From Todiramphus chloris collaris (lineage: Eukaryota; Chordata; Aves; Coraciiformes; Alcedinidae): 64,000 nucleotides of DNA. Shown here piece by piece: positions 34,961-46,926 of this stretch; the stretch's first letter is position 1; each line of letters begins with the position of its first letter. The notes below the pieces were generated by a model. It was given only the letters and a program-made list of their open reading frames with translations, had not been told where the DNA came from and ran no database searches. Both the position numbers and the translations under genes were made by a program. The DNA lies in the NCBI GenBank assembly GCA_025345505.1, contig JANVCC010000077.1:6075545-6139544 (forward strand). The letters are read 5' to 3'.

Positions 34961-37857
34961 GAGGCTAGCGGAAGCGAGACGTTAGGAAGCAGTGCTTTGC
35001 CAAATAGGATGGGTGTCCTGCAGATGTCTTCAGCGGGAGAGAGGTTTGCATGGTAAAACGTTTGTATAATACTTGGTGCATTCTCTTTTAGTCAGGGATT
35101 ATCTCGAACGTTTTTTGTGACTGAGTAGGTTGGTTGTTTTTACATCTTCCCCTGCTTCAGGTTTAAAACAAACAAACCAAAAAAACCACAACAAAGTCAA
35201 ATCCCCTATTAAACCAGTAGATTCCTGAACACACTTGCAAATTCATCTCCCTCATGTTGTTCTTATCTGCATTACTTTTCATATAACTATGAGTTGGAAA
35301 TATAGGGCTGTGTTTTCAGCTGCTGTAAGTTAGCCTTTCAAGTATGCTAAGCTACTACCAGTGGCAGTTTTGGTGGGAGCCTTTGCAATGGGAGCATCTG
35401 AAGTGGCCTCGCCTGTTTCTGATCCATGTGACAGATCTCTATGATGTGTTCGGGTTCTTGCTTAAGTAAAGCTCCCATATATATTTTAAATAGTAGGAAT
35501 GAATGGCTTAAGTTCTTTTAATATACCATCTGGCTCTCTTTCTTCTAGTCCACTTTCCAGCCACCAAGCAATTCTCCTCAGTCTCCTACCTGAACGAGAG
35601 AAATGACTGGCACTCTGTTTCCAGGAGAGTCATTTTAAGACCTTTCCACCACTTCTTTCAAAAGCCAGCCATTCTTTGGGCAGCTGCTCTTCCATGTAGG
35701 GACTTAAAAAGAAGCAGCAGCAGACAGGCACTGGCAGACTTAATATAGGTTCTTAGAGTGGCTTAGTTTACTTTTTTTTTTTTAATAGTGTTCATCAAAC
35801 TGAGCCAGATCAGTCGGGATGCCACTTGTACGTACGTCTATCAGTCCACAATAGAATTGAGCAGTGCTCGGGCTGATTTCCTGTGTGAGTTATGACTGTC
35901 CTGGGAGTATTTTTTACTGCATGTAGCTGTGTTCTCCCACCGAAGTGTTACTCTTTGGAACATGATTATTAATCTGATAATAATTTCCAGTAGCTAGTTA
36001 CCTTTCTTTCTCTAATTTGGGGAGGTTTATCAGATGTTTGAGGTGTGAAGACCGTATCTGCTTTCTGTTGGCAAATTGAGGATTACAGCAGGGGTTGTCG
36101 ATCTATATGTTCCACTCTATTTAAAAGCAAACTAACAATTAGTGAGTAACTTCCCATTCCTGTCCTAGTTAGCAGCATCATCCTGTAACACCTCTCAGTG
36201 AAGTCTTCCCTTTTAAAAGCCAAGTCACTGGGATTGGCTCCTTTTGATCCTGCCCAGCACCTGGACCTTTTGTAATGCCACCCCCTATCCCTGCTACTCT
36301 TACCTGGGTTAAAGAGAAACAAACAAACAAAACTAAACAAGAAAGGAGGTTCAGTGTAAATACTAATAATTGCACATGTAATGTAATTGGGAGTGTTTCA
36401 TTGACATGCTTATGTGAGCTGCTTCTTCATCTTAGTGCTTGAATGTACCACTAGACTTGCATTTAGCTTCTTGTGGCTGCTCTTTGATGCAGGTAGGCCA
36501 TATTATAAATAGGCTTGTTGCTATGGTGAAAATAGGAGTCCTTGTCTGCTGAGTGTAACCTTTCCTACTGTCCTGGACATTGTAATATTAATTCCCCCCC
36601 CTTTTTTTTTCAAATATGCCATGGTAGAACAGAATCTTTGTATTTTAGGGGAAGGGATTTCAGTCCATGATTTGGGTTGGAGGACAGGACTTTCAAGGTG
36701 TCTTCAAGAAGTTGTGGGTGGTTTGTAAGGGATGTGGGGAGAGATTGGAAATCCCTCTTGTGATGACTCAGCACTGCTGAGAGATCTGCGGGCTTCTCCC
36801 CCTGTCTTCAGGGAGACAGATGAAAAAGCTTTCCCCTGCTCTTTCCATTACCTGGCTTCTCTCAGTTATTTTTACAAGGTTAATGCATTGTGCTCAGAGT
36901 TTGCATTGTTGTGCAAATAAAACTTTAATAATGATGATAAAATTGACATGCCCACAGCTAGAAGATGAATCTTCAGGATTTAGTTGAGAAAGGAAGGTGC
37001 GTGTTTGTTGGCTGCCTGCAAGGTCCAAGGACTGCTGAGGCTCATTTCAAAGGCTTCAGGGAAGGGAGTGCTCTTCAGGGCTGATGGCTATAAAAGCTGG
37101 AGATGGCTGCGCCTGTCCATTAATCTGTTGAACTCATTGTTCTCCGTATCCCCGTTTTATTTTGTTATTATGCTGCGTTTTGTGCAAAAGGAACTGGAAA
37201 AATCAAGTGTGACTAAGGGCTTTGTGAGGCAGCAAGCTCTTGAGGAGAAGAGAGAAAAAAAGGGAAAGACTCTTCTTTCTGCTTCTCTGCTGTCAAGGAC
37301 AGCAGTGGCTGCAGCTGCCCCTCAGCATGCCTTATGTACACGTACCCTTGGGGCAGGATCTCAGGGGATGGGGGTGGATCGCTGCTGAAACACCTGGGGC
37401 TTGCTCTGTCTTGGCCCTGCTGGAAGCTGTGGTGGTTGCACTGTCCCCCCAGAGCCCTTGTTCCCAGTTCTGCTGGGAGTTGGCTCTGGGGACTGCAGGT
37501 CAGCCAGAAACTCGCTGCTGTGAAGCCACAGCTCTTGGCTTTCTGCTGAGGGTTTCCCTTGGAGGTTTGAAATAAACTACTCCCCACACCATCCACCTTC
37601 TCTTCAACTTCCCAGCAATTAATCTGTTTCTTATTTAAAGTGTATTTTTCTTAACTGCTCTGAAGTCTTGGAAGAGGGAAAACTGTGCTTAGTTCAAGTT
37701 CAGTTCTTTCCTCTCTGTGACCTCTGTTAGTATTTTTAAATGAAGATGATTAATCTTACGTAAAAAGAAAAAGTGTTCCTTGAGCTGTTCTAGATAACTT
37801 TAGTTGTAGTAAAAAATAAAACCAAGGGACAGGCTGTAGGAAACCCCATGCACCTAA
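34961..37857. other. Intronic sequence, nothing firm
   Basis: Unique sequence with a T12 patch near 35768 and a C/T patch near 36593-36610. The open frames at 36984-37388 and 37213-37596 overlap on opposite strands and resemble no known protein. A TGCAAATAAAACTTTAATAATG piece near 36912 could be a LINE tail but is too short to call. Confidence 0.5.
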
Positions 37858-37858
37858 T

Positions 37859-37903
37859 TTTAGGGGATAGAAATTAGAGACATTTGTATTTCTATCCCCT
37901 AAA
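37859..37903. repeat. Perfect 16-base inverted repeat with 13-base loop
   Basis: The left arm TTTAGGGGATAGAAAT (37859-37874) is the exact reverse complement of the right arm ATTTCTATCCCCTAAA (37888-37903). The 13-base loop is TAGAGACATTTGT. Pairing does not extend beyond the arms apart from one wobble. It could be a young foldback element, a template-switch product or a hairpin in the pre-mRNA. Confidence 0.9.
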
Positions 37904-39259
37904 GGACAGAGGTAAGGAGGCAGTGTAAGGAGTTTAATTCTCTTTCCTTTGTGTTGACCTGAAAAAGCACTAAGTCACTCCAAGTGTAGGGTGGCATCAG
38001 AGGAGTGGGAGGGCTGTGACTAGCTTACATTTGCTGATGTTGAATGAAGCAGCCCACAGAAAAATAAACACCGTGAGTGGGAGACAGGCCTGTCCTTTCC
38101 CCATGATCTAGTCTCTGGTAATGTGGACTTGGGACTTCTATCTGCTTTAATTTTTCCTACACCCATTGTTGTCAAAGTGTAAGGGCAAATACACCTTCAG
38201 CAGATTGTTGGCTTCTTCACTTTTGTTTTCTCAGTCATCCAGGAGCATTTATCCAGAAGAATATTTTCAGAAAGTGACCCTCTCTTTCAGTAAAGGCCCT
38301 GTTGCCCCAGCATGGCTCTCCCCATCCCCGGGGTCCAGGTACCACGATGTGGGGCACGACGGAGTTGTTCCTGGGAGGCTGCGGGATGCTGTTGGGCATG
38401 GCAAGCCGCCCAGCTGCCTTGTGCCCCTGGGAGGCAGCTTTATCCAAGGTGCCATCTCTCTACCTCAAAATACTGAGGAGGAAGGACAGTTACATGGTGG
38501 GAAGAGGATGTGGGTTGGGATGGAGAGTGAGATGGTGAATGAAAAGGTGTTGTGTTCCCTGCTCCGTGTTCCCTTCTCCTTCCTGCCAGTGTCTTGCTTT
38601 TTTGTGCTGGTTGGGCTTCACGCTGGGGCTACACTGCTGTGGGTCGCTTTAATAGCTAGAAAAAAAAAGCAGTAAACCAAGGGATAATTTGGGTGAATGA
38701 CCTGCCTGTCCTAGCAAATGTAGTTTAATTTAGAAGTTTAAAAATGGCCCTGTTATCCACTAATATTAGCGTTTTGTGTGACCTGACCTGTTAGGTTTGT
38801 GACCCGAGTGAGGAGGAGAGGGGAAACGGTGCTGAAAGGGGCTGCTGTACTTGAGGCTATTTTTCTCCCAGCCTCAGAAGCAGGACAATATCCCAGAATA
38901 GCAAGTAGTGGGGAAGTCATGCTAGAGCAGGGACAGCCTGCCGTGCCCAGGATGGCTGCAGTGCTGGCTCCTCTGCAGGATGCAGACCTGAGAACCTGCT
39001 CGCTTGCTGTCACTGATGCGATGGCTGCTGGGTGTCACCCTTGCTGCTGGCATGCTGCCTGCCCTGGTGGGTCCCCAGATCTGTTCACTGTTGGACCTTT
39101 GCTCCCGACTGAAGTCCCACGGGGCAATAGGGTGACCTTTGCAGCGCTGCAGAGCATGATGCTCTGTAAGGAGGTAGGCAGGGGGTGGCATGGGGTCACG
39201 GAGGTGATGGAGGACTGTGATGTGGGATCTATTTCTAGATCCACCACAAACTTCCCGTT
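37904..39259. other. Intronic sequence, partly GC-rich
   Basis: The parts at 38290-38450 and 38930-39130 are GC-richer and give long open frames (38166-38675 and 38799-39365). Neither has a recognisable protein, and the second runs into a MIR relic, so I do not call genes. Confidence 0.5.
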
Positions 39260-39262
39260 TTC

Positions 39263-39345
39263 AGTTTTGGAGCAAATCACTGAAACTCTCTACCCTGTCC
39301 TGCCCCTATATAAAATGGGGCTGAGAATCCTCGTGGGAATAGGCT
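39263..39345 (+). repeat. MIR SINE relic, core
   Basis: GGAGCAAATCACTGAAACTCTC then CCTGCCCCTATATAAAATGG and GGCTGAGAATCC follow the MIR order 'gggcaaatcacttaacctctctg...cagtttccccatctgtaaaatggggataat'. Diverged but clear. Confidence 0.72.
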
Positions 39346-41057
39346 TTAAATGGATCTTTGCTTAGGGAGCACTGTGGAGGGCAGGTAGCTGGGTGGATGC
39401 AAGACAGTGACAAAGTATGACTGGAGAAGGAGCTTGTGCAGGAAGAATTGTTTTAAAAAATTAAATCAATGTACTATATAAGGTGGTTTTTTGAAGTTAA
39501 AGTATCTTCTAATTCTTCCATGCCTGGCCATTCATCATGAGATAAAAAATGAGCCGAAGAGGAGGACTGGCAATGACAAGTTACTGCAACTGTCTTCTGA
39601 GTACGGAAACGTTGAGAGGATGAGGAGCAGGGGTGTTAGCAGGGTGGCTGATCTTCCTGACCAGGTCTGGCTACTTTCCCTGTCTGGGTGAAGAACTCAA
39701 ACTTTCCCCAGTTTCCAGCAGCCCAGGTGATTCTGACAGTTTGATTAAATCCATGCCTTGGTCAAAGGGGAAGCTTTTGCTTGCCAGTTAAATACTCTGC
39801 ATATCCAAAATACCACCTGCTCACACATTTTGTGTTAACTCCAACTGCACAAGCACAAGGTTGATCATCAGATGACCCACTTCTTCCCCCTCAAGATGAC
39901 AAATGAATTGTTTCTTGACCAAATTCAGCAGAGCAGCCCTTGTGTTGTGTGTTTACTTCTGGATAGATTTCATGAGTTCTGATTTCTACATACTGGGGTA
40001 GAATCAAGCATGTGAGTGGGACTTTATTAGTCACCACCATCATTAGCCTTTTTGACTGAAATGCTTGTGATTTCACACTGGGAGGAAGAGACACTTGGAT
40101 CCAGTTAAATTGCTTTAATAGGTTGGATGTTGACAACCTTGAGTGAGGATCCAGCAAAATGTATTTTGTTCTTAACCTGGGTACCAGCAATGTGGGTCTT
40201 TCTTGGGTTTGGCATTGCTTGCTTTTTACGCTCCTCACTTCTCTGGGGATATATTGGCAGAGAGGTGGTAAGAGCCATCAGATTACTAAGGAAAGTGTTT
40301 TCAAGACACATGGCTTTGGCATATTTGCTGCCTGTATGTTTCTGTGCTGTATCTGTATCTCTGATGGTTCCTGGCCAGGTATATTTGCATTTATTAATGC
40401 TATTTGTAAATCACCTGGGCATTCACCATTTGTCTAAGTGGTGTTAAATAAATGTGAGATCCCCGTCAAAGTGCAGTCATCAGATTAAATTAGGCTAGAT
40501 TTTTGGGCAATGTTTTTTTACTATTGGTGTTGCTTCTGACAGCAATTTTGACCATTACTGGAAAGGAAGAATTAAAATCACAGAACTGAATCAGAATTGA
40601 AATGAAACTAGTTGACGGCAGCTGTGGGCAGCCGTGTGATTTGGGGAAATGGGCTTAAAGCTCATGAGGCAGTCACAGTGCAGAGAAAGCTTTTTCTTTC
40701 TCTTTTTTTTTTTTCCTTACAGAATAACTAACTTTTATGTTGCTTTCCAGTGTCTGCTGCCAATTGATTTATCCCCTGATAATAATCTTAAATTGTTTAG
40801 TTTGTCTTCTGTAAATATATGCACAAGTTGTAACAACAAACAAACAGTGTTTCTGCTGTGTATGTTAAGACCTGCTGTAGATTGTGGGGGAGCAGGAATA
40901 AAAGGGCTGTGCTGTGTTGCTCTGGGGCTCTGCAGGTCTGCCTGGGAAATGGCAGGGAAGCATTTGCCTCTTCACGAGAGGCCACGAGGCCAGCTTGCTG
41001 AGAATTTGTAGTGAGTGTTAGCAAAGTTGATCTTAAGCTGCCAAGACTGTGGGGTGT
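39346..41057. other. Intronic sequence, nothing recognised
   Basis: Unique sequence with a T-rich patch near 40688-40713. No exons or transposon pieces are recognised. Confidence 0.5.
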
Positions 41058-41156
41058 GTGTGGGGTTTTTTTTGCGGTGCTGTTTGGTTTGGTTTTTTGG
41101 TTGGTTGTTTGTTTTTTTTTTTTTGTTTTGTTTTTGTTTTGGTTTTTTGTTTTTCC
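41058..41156. repeat. T/G homopolymer chain
   Basis: About 100 bases of T runs separated by G or GG, with almost no A and few C. It resembles the patches at 988-1056, 44029-44116, 47631-47760 and 57925-58020. Confidence 0.8.
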
Positions 41157-43930
41157 CCTGTGTCTTCATAAGTTCTGCTTTCACTGGGATTTTTGAGTAT
41201 ATAATGAATGAGAAATCCCACCTGAGCAGAACTGAGGTGGAAATGGCCTCACTTTTGTAATAAGGAACGCATATCTGTTTGATTTTTGAGATCAGCGTCC
41301 ATTCCTTTTCCCTTTATGAAATCTGTGTTTCTCGGGATACTGACATCTCTTTCATGTGGGAAACCATTTTCCTACACGAAGAAGACACGCAGTGCTTTTG
41401 GTAGCCTTTGTGCCCCTGTTGGTAGTGATGACGATGGTGAGCGTTGCCCAGCGTTTCACCTGCCGCAGGGCTTCTGAACCTGATCTCTGTCTACCCAGGG
41501 AGGTTCAGATGTGGGGCTCTGGAAGGTAAGAAACCTACCTAATAATGCAGAAGAGTGAGCCTGAGAAGAGGCAGAATAAAAGAGTCTGGTACCAACAAGG
41601 TACAGGTTTGTCTAAGGTTATTGGTCGAGAGCAATGTTTGCCCACTGGGATCTGCAGCTGAGTGAAGAGAAATGGTGCAGTGGTCAGCAAGGGTGCTCTG
41701 CTAAATGAGGGGTCTCAGGGATGGGGATTTTAATCTGTCACATGGGTAGAAAGCACAAGGGATTCGAAAATTTGATATTACCTGCCAAGTCCCCTCAGTA
41801 TACTTTAAATGGATCCATATATTTATTTTGTTCATACAACTGGTCATTGCTTAATTTATTGTGGCTCTGTAGACCAGACAGGACCTAAAGTGCTCTCAGC
41901 TTAACATTTGATGCAGGGGCTGAAGCAGAAAGCTGGATTAGAAGAAAGCAGGATTGATGGTTCTTTTGCCAAATGAACTTTATGAGAAGAGTTAATTGCT
42001 GTTTTTTTTCCACGAGAGCCATGACCTGAGCCTGTGTAGTAAGTTTTTAAACAGAATCTGCTGTTATACACTTCCTCGCAGTAGGAGTTTTCGTTTAGAT
42101 GTGGAAAACACTTTGGGATTAAAAAAGAGGGGGTGGCGGAATACAGGTACATAGAATATTTTTTTTTGTGTCTGGTTTTATCAACTTTTATTGTCCAAAG
42201 TTAGTCGTAGGGTGCTAGAAATGGACAAATAACCATCTCTGACTGGGTTTGCTGATGTGACACCGAGGAGGTTGGGTCAGTTTTGCACTCATCCATTTTT
42301 TAGTGGCTTGAACTTGGTCAGTAAAGCAGCAAACTCTCTGGTCACTCTTTGGAGAGTTCCCACCTTGCAGGCACAGCCTGTCTGTAGTCAGGCATGCACC
42401 TTGTGGAGCAAACAGGGGCAGAAGGTTTAGTACACAGCATTAGCTTTGAAGGAAACCTTTATTTTTCTGCTTCAGGGTTTCACATCAAGTCACACTCCCT
42501 CCTCCCACATTTTCTTCCTTGCCATCTCCCTCTCCTCTTCCAGGTTTCTTATCATCACTGTACAGGCTGGCAGCTTCTTTCAGCCTTGCAGCTAAGGAGG
42601 GCTTTGCTACAGCCAAAAGGAAAAAAAAAAAAAAAGAAAGAAAACCAAGTCCCAAAACACCCGACCCAAACCCCAGGTCCCGTCCTGATGCTTGCCTCTG
42701 TATAACCGAGGCAGCTCAGTGGCCAGGAGATTGCTGAATGGCTGGAAATCGCAGCTATCTGCAGTCTGTGGAGGGGCCGCGTGTGCGGCTGGATCTGAAA
42801 TTTTTATCACCACCACTGCAGGTGAAAGGCTTTCATTCGGCTGTACTGGTCCAGCATAGTCTATTTTATTTATGTACTTCCAAGCCCTTAAAACTTCTTT
42901 TAGGGTACATCAGTAGGGAGTTAATAGAAACTTTGAAATAGGAAAAATGCCTGTGGGTTAAGCAAAAACCTGGTTGACCAACTTGAGGATAAGGCTGTAC
43001 TTAGATGGTAGGTCATTTGCTGCGGGGGAGAGAGGAAGGTGGACTGCTGGACCACAGATAGCATTTCCCAGTGGGAAACAAGTTGTAAACACAATTAGCA
43101 GTTCTTAATTTGGGAAGCAGCATACGTTTTATTTTGCTTGTGTTTGTATATTCTTGTAGAAAACACTTCTGAGTTTTACTGCAGTCGGTTGTTTTAATAT
43201 TAACTCAGCACAGTTATTTGTACATACGAAATAGAGTAGCACGTATATGGGTGGCTATAAAAATAATCGTGTTTGGGAAGAGTGAAAATATTCAAGGGTT
43301 TATTCTCTGGAACTTCCTTAGAGCCCAGCAAACAAAAAGTGCCTTCATAGAGGAGTTTGACTCGGGTTTAAAATTTCTGCCATTCAAGTTCTTTTTAAGA
43401 GAAGCAGGGGTTTATTATTTATTTCTTTTTTTTTTTTAAACAAAGTGTACTTTCTTAAAGACTAAAGTGTCTTAAGTACCAGCATACTGCTCTACCTTGT
43501 TTCTACTAAATGGGATTATAAGGGATTTATTTCTGTGAGAATTTCTGTGTGTTGCAGGAGGTGACTTTTTACAGCGTGTTAGAGCGAGCGGTACGTGACA
43601 CTCTCCTCTGGTTCCCATCACATCCCTCTGCTCTGACTCGGGTTTTCCCTTGGTGCCGATACCCAAGCGTCCGGGACATCTTGCATCAGGCGAGGTGGGG
43701 GAGCGGGAAGGTGGGTCAGGAATAAAAACCCGGCTTGAAGACTGGGTAGTTAGAAGCAAATTGTATTGATTTTTCTTTGCAGGTCTGATGATTTTGAAAG
43801 CCACTTGCTGTGCAGCTTTAAAGCTCTTCCTGCCATATGTGCAGTCAATAAATGCTGGTGACTGGGCCAGCACTGATCTAGCCATGTCTTGGAGCACCTG
43901 TGTGACTTGAAATACACTGCAACCCGCAGG
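41157..43930. other. Intronic sequence, nothing firm
   Basis: Unique sequence. An A-rich tract lies at about 42620-42645 and a T-rich one near 43426-43438. No exons are recognised. Confidence 0.5.
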
Positions 43931-43936
43931 GCTGCT

Positions 43937-43981
43937 TCAGCTTAAAAGTTAAGCAGGTGCTTAAGTGCTAGGGTGGATTGG
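43937..43981 (+). repeat. Relic of an ancient amniote interspersed repeat
   Basis: CTTAAAAGTTAAGCAGGTGC followed by TTAAGTGCTAGGGTGGATTG closely matches the turtle/crocodile repeat motif 'cttaaagttaagcatgtgcttaagtgctttgctggatcgg'. It is a short but high-similarity copy of a family related in style to the 'cattgaagtcaatgg' elements. Confidence 0.65.
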
Positions 43982-44028
43982 AAACTATAGGCACCATTGT
44001 AGCTCTTGTCTGAACACAAATCTTGTCT

Positions 44029-44116
44029 TCACCTTTTTTTTTTTTTTTTTTTTTTGGGTTTTTTTTTTTTTTTTTTTCCCGTTTTTGGTGGGGGGTTTTT
44101 GTTTTTTTGTTTTAGC
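44029..44116. repeat. T/G homopolymer chain
   Basis: T runs of up to about 18 are interrupted by GGG, CCC and GTTTTTGG units. The length is likely unreliable in assembly. Confidence 0.8.
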
Positions 44117-44352
44117 AAAATATTGTCCCTGCCTTCTTTTTCTTCCCAGATTCATCAGTCTCTGTCTTTTTCCAAGCTAAGTACTTTTTCTGGCATGGTG
44201 AAGGCACTGGTCATAGTAAGGACCACAACTTGAAATGGAGTATAAATAGAGAAGGAGAGTAGCTGTTATTATTGCCATGGAGCATGGAGAGCAAACAGAC
44301 TTGAGGAATTTTGGAGAGCCAGCAAGATTGTTATAGATTTCCTTATTTTGAA

Positions 44353-44740
44353 TACATATATATATATATTTTAGATAACTTTGACGTTCTTGATGATATT
44401 AAGGAGATTTAGATGCAGAATTTCAATCTTGGGACTGGCCCCTTGTAAGCTACCATTGCTACCCTCCATTTATCACAAGGAGAAACTACTCTGCTAAGAA
44501 GGTTAATTCTTGAATGGCATCTCCACAGGTGGGAGTTGTGTAACATTTGTTTCAGTGTCTCAATTTATTTCGTTTCATCCCAGTTTTGGCAGTTGCTTCT
44601 TTGCATACTCATTTTTTATATATATATATATTTTTTTTTTTTGGACCAATACACAGATTTTTCTGGGCCTCCCCCCCCCCCCCCTTTTTTCTTTTTTTCT
44701 TCTTCTCCCTCCTTTCTCCTTCCCTTCTCCCTTTTCATCC
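44353..44740. repeat. TA microsatellites and pyrimidine tract
   Basis: TA runs lie at 44353-44370 and 44616-44630. A T12 run, then about 14 C from 44672 and a long T/C tract to about 44740 follow. The intervening sequence is ordinary intron. Confidence 0.75.
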
Positions 44741-45426
44741 CTTGTAGCTATAGAGAGCTCTCTTGTTTATTGCCGATAGTGTGGCTGATGCCAAGAAATC
44801 CTGACTCCTGGTGCATTATCGCGGGGGCTGTGACGCAGGGCAGGATCACGTTCCAGATCTAGGTCTTGTTTATTTTGGATTCTTCTCGTGCTGTGAAGCA
44901 GCAGCTAGTACTTGACTTCTCACACGGCTCCATCAGCTCCATCTTCTGCAGTCCAGGGTTCTGCCGCCTCCTTGCATGTGGCTGCTGGGTCTGCTTTGCC
45001 TTGTGCTCTGAACCCCTGGGGAGAGAAGGGCTGGGAAGGGAGCTGAGGGATTCCTCCTCAGGAAAATGCTTTACTGGAAGGCTGGCTGGACCTTTTGTAT
45101 TAGAAACTGTGACCAGAGGGTTATTTTTTGTTGTGGTTTGGGGTGTTGTTTTTATTTTTTTTTTTTCCCCTGTAGGTATTTGAATTGCCTTTTTAAGAAA
45201 GAAGGAATTGTTTTAAGAATTGGTGATGTTACCTGGGGTTTGCAGATTCAGAGCACTCCTCCATCCATTACTTGCGGTGCTGATCCAAGCTCATTTATCA
45301 CTTCATGATTCAGTGTTGAGGTTTTTCTCTCCCCTGCCCGGCCCCCCCCTTCCCCCTTTTTTTTTTTTTTCTCTCCCCACAATTTTTTTTTTGGTCTCTG
45401 CATATTGCTTGCCCTGTGCAACAGAT
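44741..45426. other. Intronic sequence with T/C tracts
   Basis: T-rich patch at about 45147-45168 and pyrimidine tract at about 45341-45392. No exon is recognised. Confidence 0.5.
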
Positions 45427-45427
45427 G

Positions 45428-45492
45428 TGAGGATCTGATCCCACTTCCATTGAAGTCAATAGCCAAATTCCTATCGACTTCACTGACAGCGA
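45428..45492. repeat. Ancient amniote palindromic interspersed repeat
   Basis: GGATCTGATCCCACTTCCAT, TGAAGTCAATAGCCAAATTCC and TATCGACTTCACTGACAGCG follow the element order 'ggcctgatcctgctcccattgaagtcaatggcaaaactcccattgacttcaatggga'. It is the clearest copy of this family after the one at 7947. Confidence 0.75.
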
Positions 45493-45967
45493 GAGCGAGC
45501 CTGTCTAGGGAGTGAGGATTAGAGCTAAGTAGGAGTAAGTAAAGTACAATAAAATCAGACTATCCTACTTACTGCTTAATGCCATGAATTCTGTTTTGAA
45601 GAATTTCTGTTTTGAATCCCATGGCTTTTTATGCTGGTGAATGCCAAGAGCTGAATTCACAGGGGTGGGGAAGAGGAGGAGCTGACAAGCGTAAGAGGGT
45701 TTTGGTTTCTAGAGTTAGGAGGGACATTGGTAGAAAGGAATGAAAAACAGCCTGTGATTCCTTCATGACCCTGCAGTAAAAGGACTTCAGCTGATGGATG
45801 AGGGGCTCGGTTTGGCAGACAGGCTGCACTGCATCCACTTTTGACCATGTCAACCAAGTGTCACTGTCTAAATCTGGAATGTTGTTGTATATTATGGGAA
45901 TGTAAATAAACCCAAAAAAAGGCACAGGAAGGGGAAAATGGTTGGACGGCATCTTAAAATAAAAGAA
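45493..45967. other. Intronic sequence, nothing recognised
   Basis: Unique sequence with no simple repeat or exon. Confidence 0.5.
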
Positions 45968-46095
45968 TTATATATATATATATATATAAAAAAAATCTCC
46001 CCCTTCCTGTCCCCTTCTAAACAAAACATGGCTAAAATAATAATAATAAAAAACCTAAACAAAAAACCCCCTGAAACAAACAAACAAACAAACAG
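45968..46095. repeat. TA microsatellite and A-rich (ATAA)/(AAAC) repeats
   Basis: (TA)n at 45968-45988, then ATAATAATAATAA near 46037 and four AAAC units near 46075-46095. Confidence 0.8.
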
Positions 46096-46149
46096 CCTAA
46101 ACCAGGCTGAGGTAGGGGAAAAGTGATTACTGTTTAGCTGTTTCCCTGC

Positions 46150-46880
46150 AGGACCAGCCTTCTCAGAGGTGCCCAGGTTTGCTGCAGGGAGACGATGGTG
46201 AGAAGCGGCAGGAGCCGCCTGGTCCCCACGCAGTGACCGCGGGCTTGCGGTCCCGCTCGGGGCGCGGAGGCGCATGAAGGGCTGTGTGGACTTGGACCCC
46301 TGCAGATAGCAGCGCGGCCTTTAGCACCGCCGCCTCGCCTCGCCTCGCGGGGCCCCACCAGGAAGAATAGGCTGTTATCCTGGCAGGCCAATATTATCTG
46401 CCTTTTACAAGCAGGAAGGCCGAGGCAAAGGGTTTATTTTTGTGTGACTCACTCGGGATGGCCCAGGAGCCTGTGGCGGACGTGGAAATTCAACGTCTCG
46501 CAGAGCCCTGGTCCTGCATGGCTGGCCCTCCCCGTCCCGCGACGCTTTGCGGGTCTGCACGGTGCGGCAGCCGGGGACGCTTCTCTGGCTTCTCTGCCCG
46601 CCAGCCTCTGGGCAGCGCGCGGTGCGGCTCCGTGGCACAAGGGCTGGGGGGGGGGCTGATGATTTTAAGGAGCAATCTGGTACTGCCAGAAAATGCAGTG
46701 ACAGAGAAACAAGCCCCGTTTCTGAGGTCACGAACCCGGGTAGACGTGGCATGCGGATTTTGCTGTGCCTCTTCCTCGTGTCACCGCTCTGCTAGGATGC
46801 TTTCTTCGCTAGCTTTTCCTTTCTTTTCCCTTTCGCTCTCTCTTTTGGCCAGGATTTTAACATATATCACAGGCTGGTAA
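46150..46880. promoter_or_regulatory. CpG-rich block, candidate internal promoter
   Basis: By count 19 CpG sites lie in 46201-46360, and further CpGs follow to about 46750. The flanks are CpG-poor. The block includes three CGCCT units near 46330. A donor-like CTG followed by GTAAGC lies near 46875, so a hypothetical + strand first exon could splice from here to 62680. Open frames on both strands (for example 46440-46880, 146 codons) give no recognisable protein. An alternative is that it is simply a GC-rich enhancer or an island without transcripts. Confidence 0.4.
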
Positions 46881-46918
46881 GCTAAGAGCCTGGGACTTCC
46901 CCTCACCACACTCAAAGT

Positions 46919-46926
46919 CTTTGATC
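46919..46926 (+). promoter_or_regulatory. TCF/LEF-type binding site (CTTTGATC)
   Basis: CTTTGATC is the core TCF/LEF consensus and sits just downstream of the CpG block. A single 8-base site occurs often by chance, so autoregulation by TCF proteins is only a possibility. Confidence 0.25.

Noticed and set aside
36890..36940. TGCAAATAAAACTTTAATAATG as a LINE tail
   Set aside because: Too short, and no 'gggcagg' or 'cctagcaca' core lies upstream.
38166..38675. 169-codon open frame
   Set aside because: It lies in a GC-richer intronic segment with competing open frames on the other strand; no domain or signal is visible.
38799..39365. 188-codon open frame
   Set aside because: Its 3' part is a MIR relic and the rest resembles no protein I know.
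46440..46880. 146-codon open frame ending near a GTAAGC donor
   Set aside because: I found no known protein and no acceptor that would define an exon. I keep the CpG block as a promoter candidate only.
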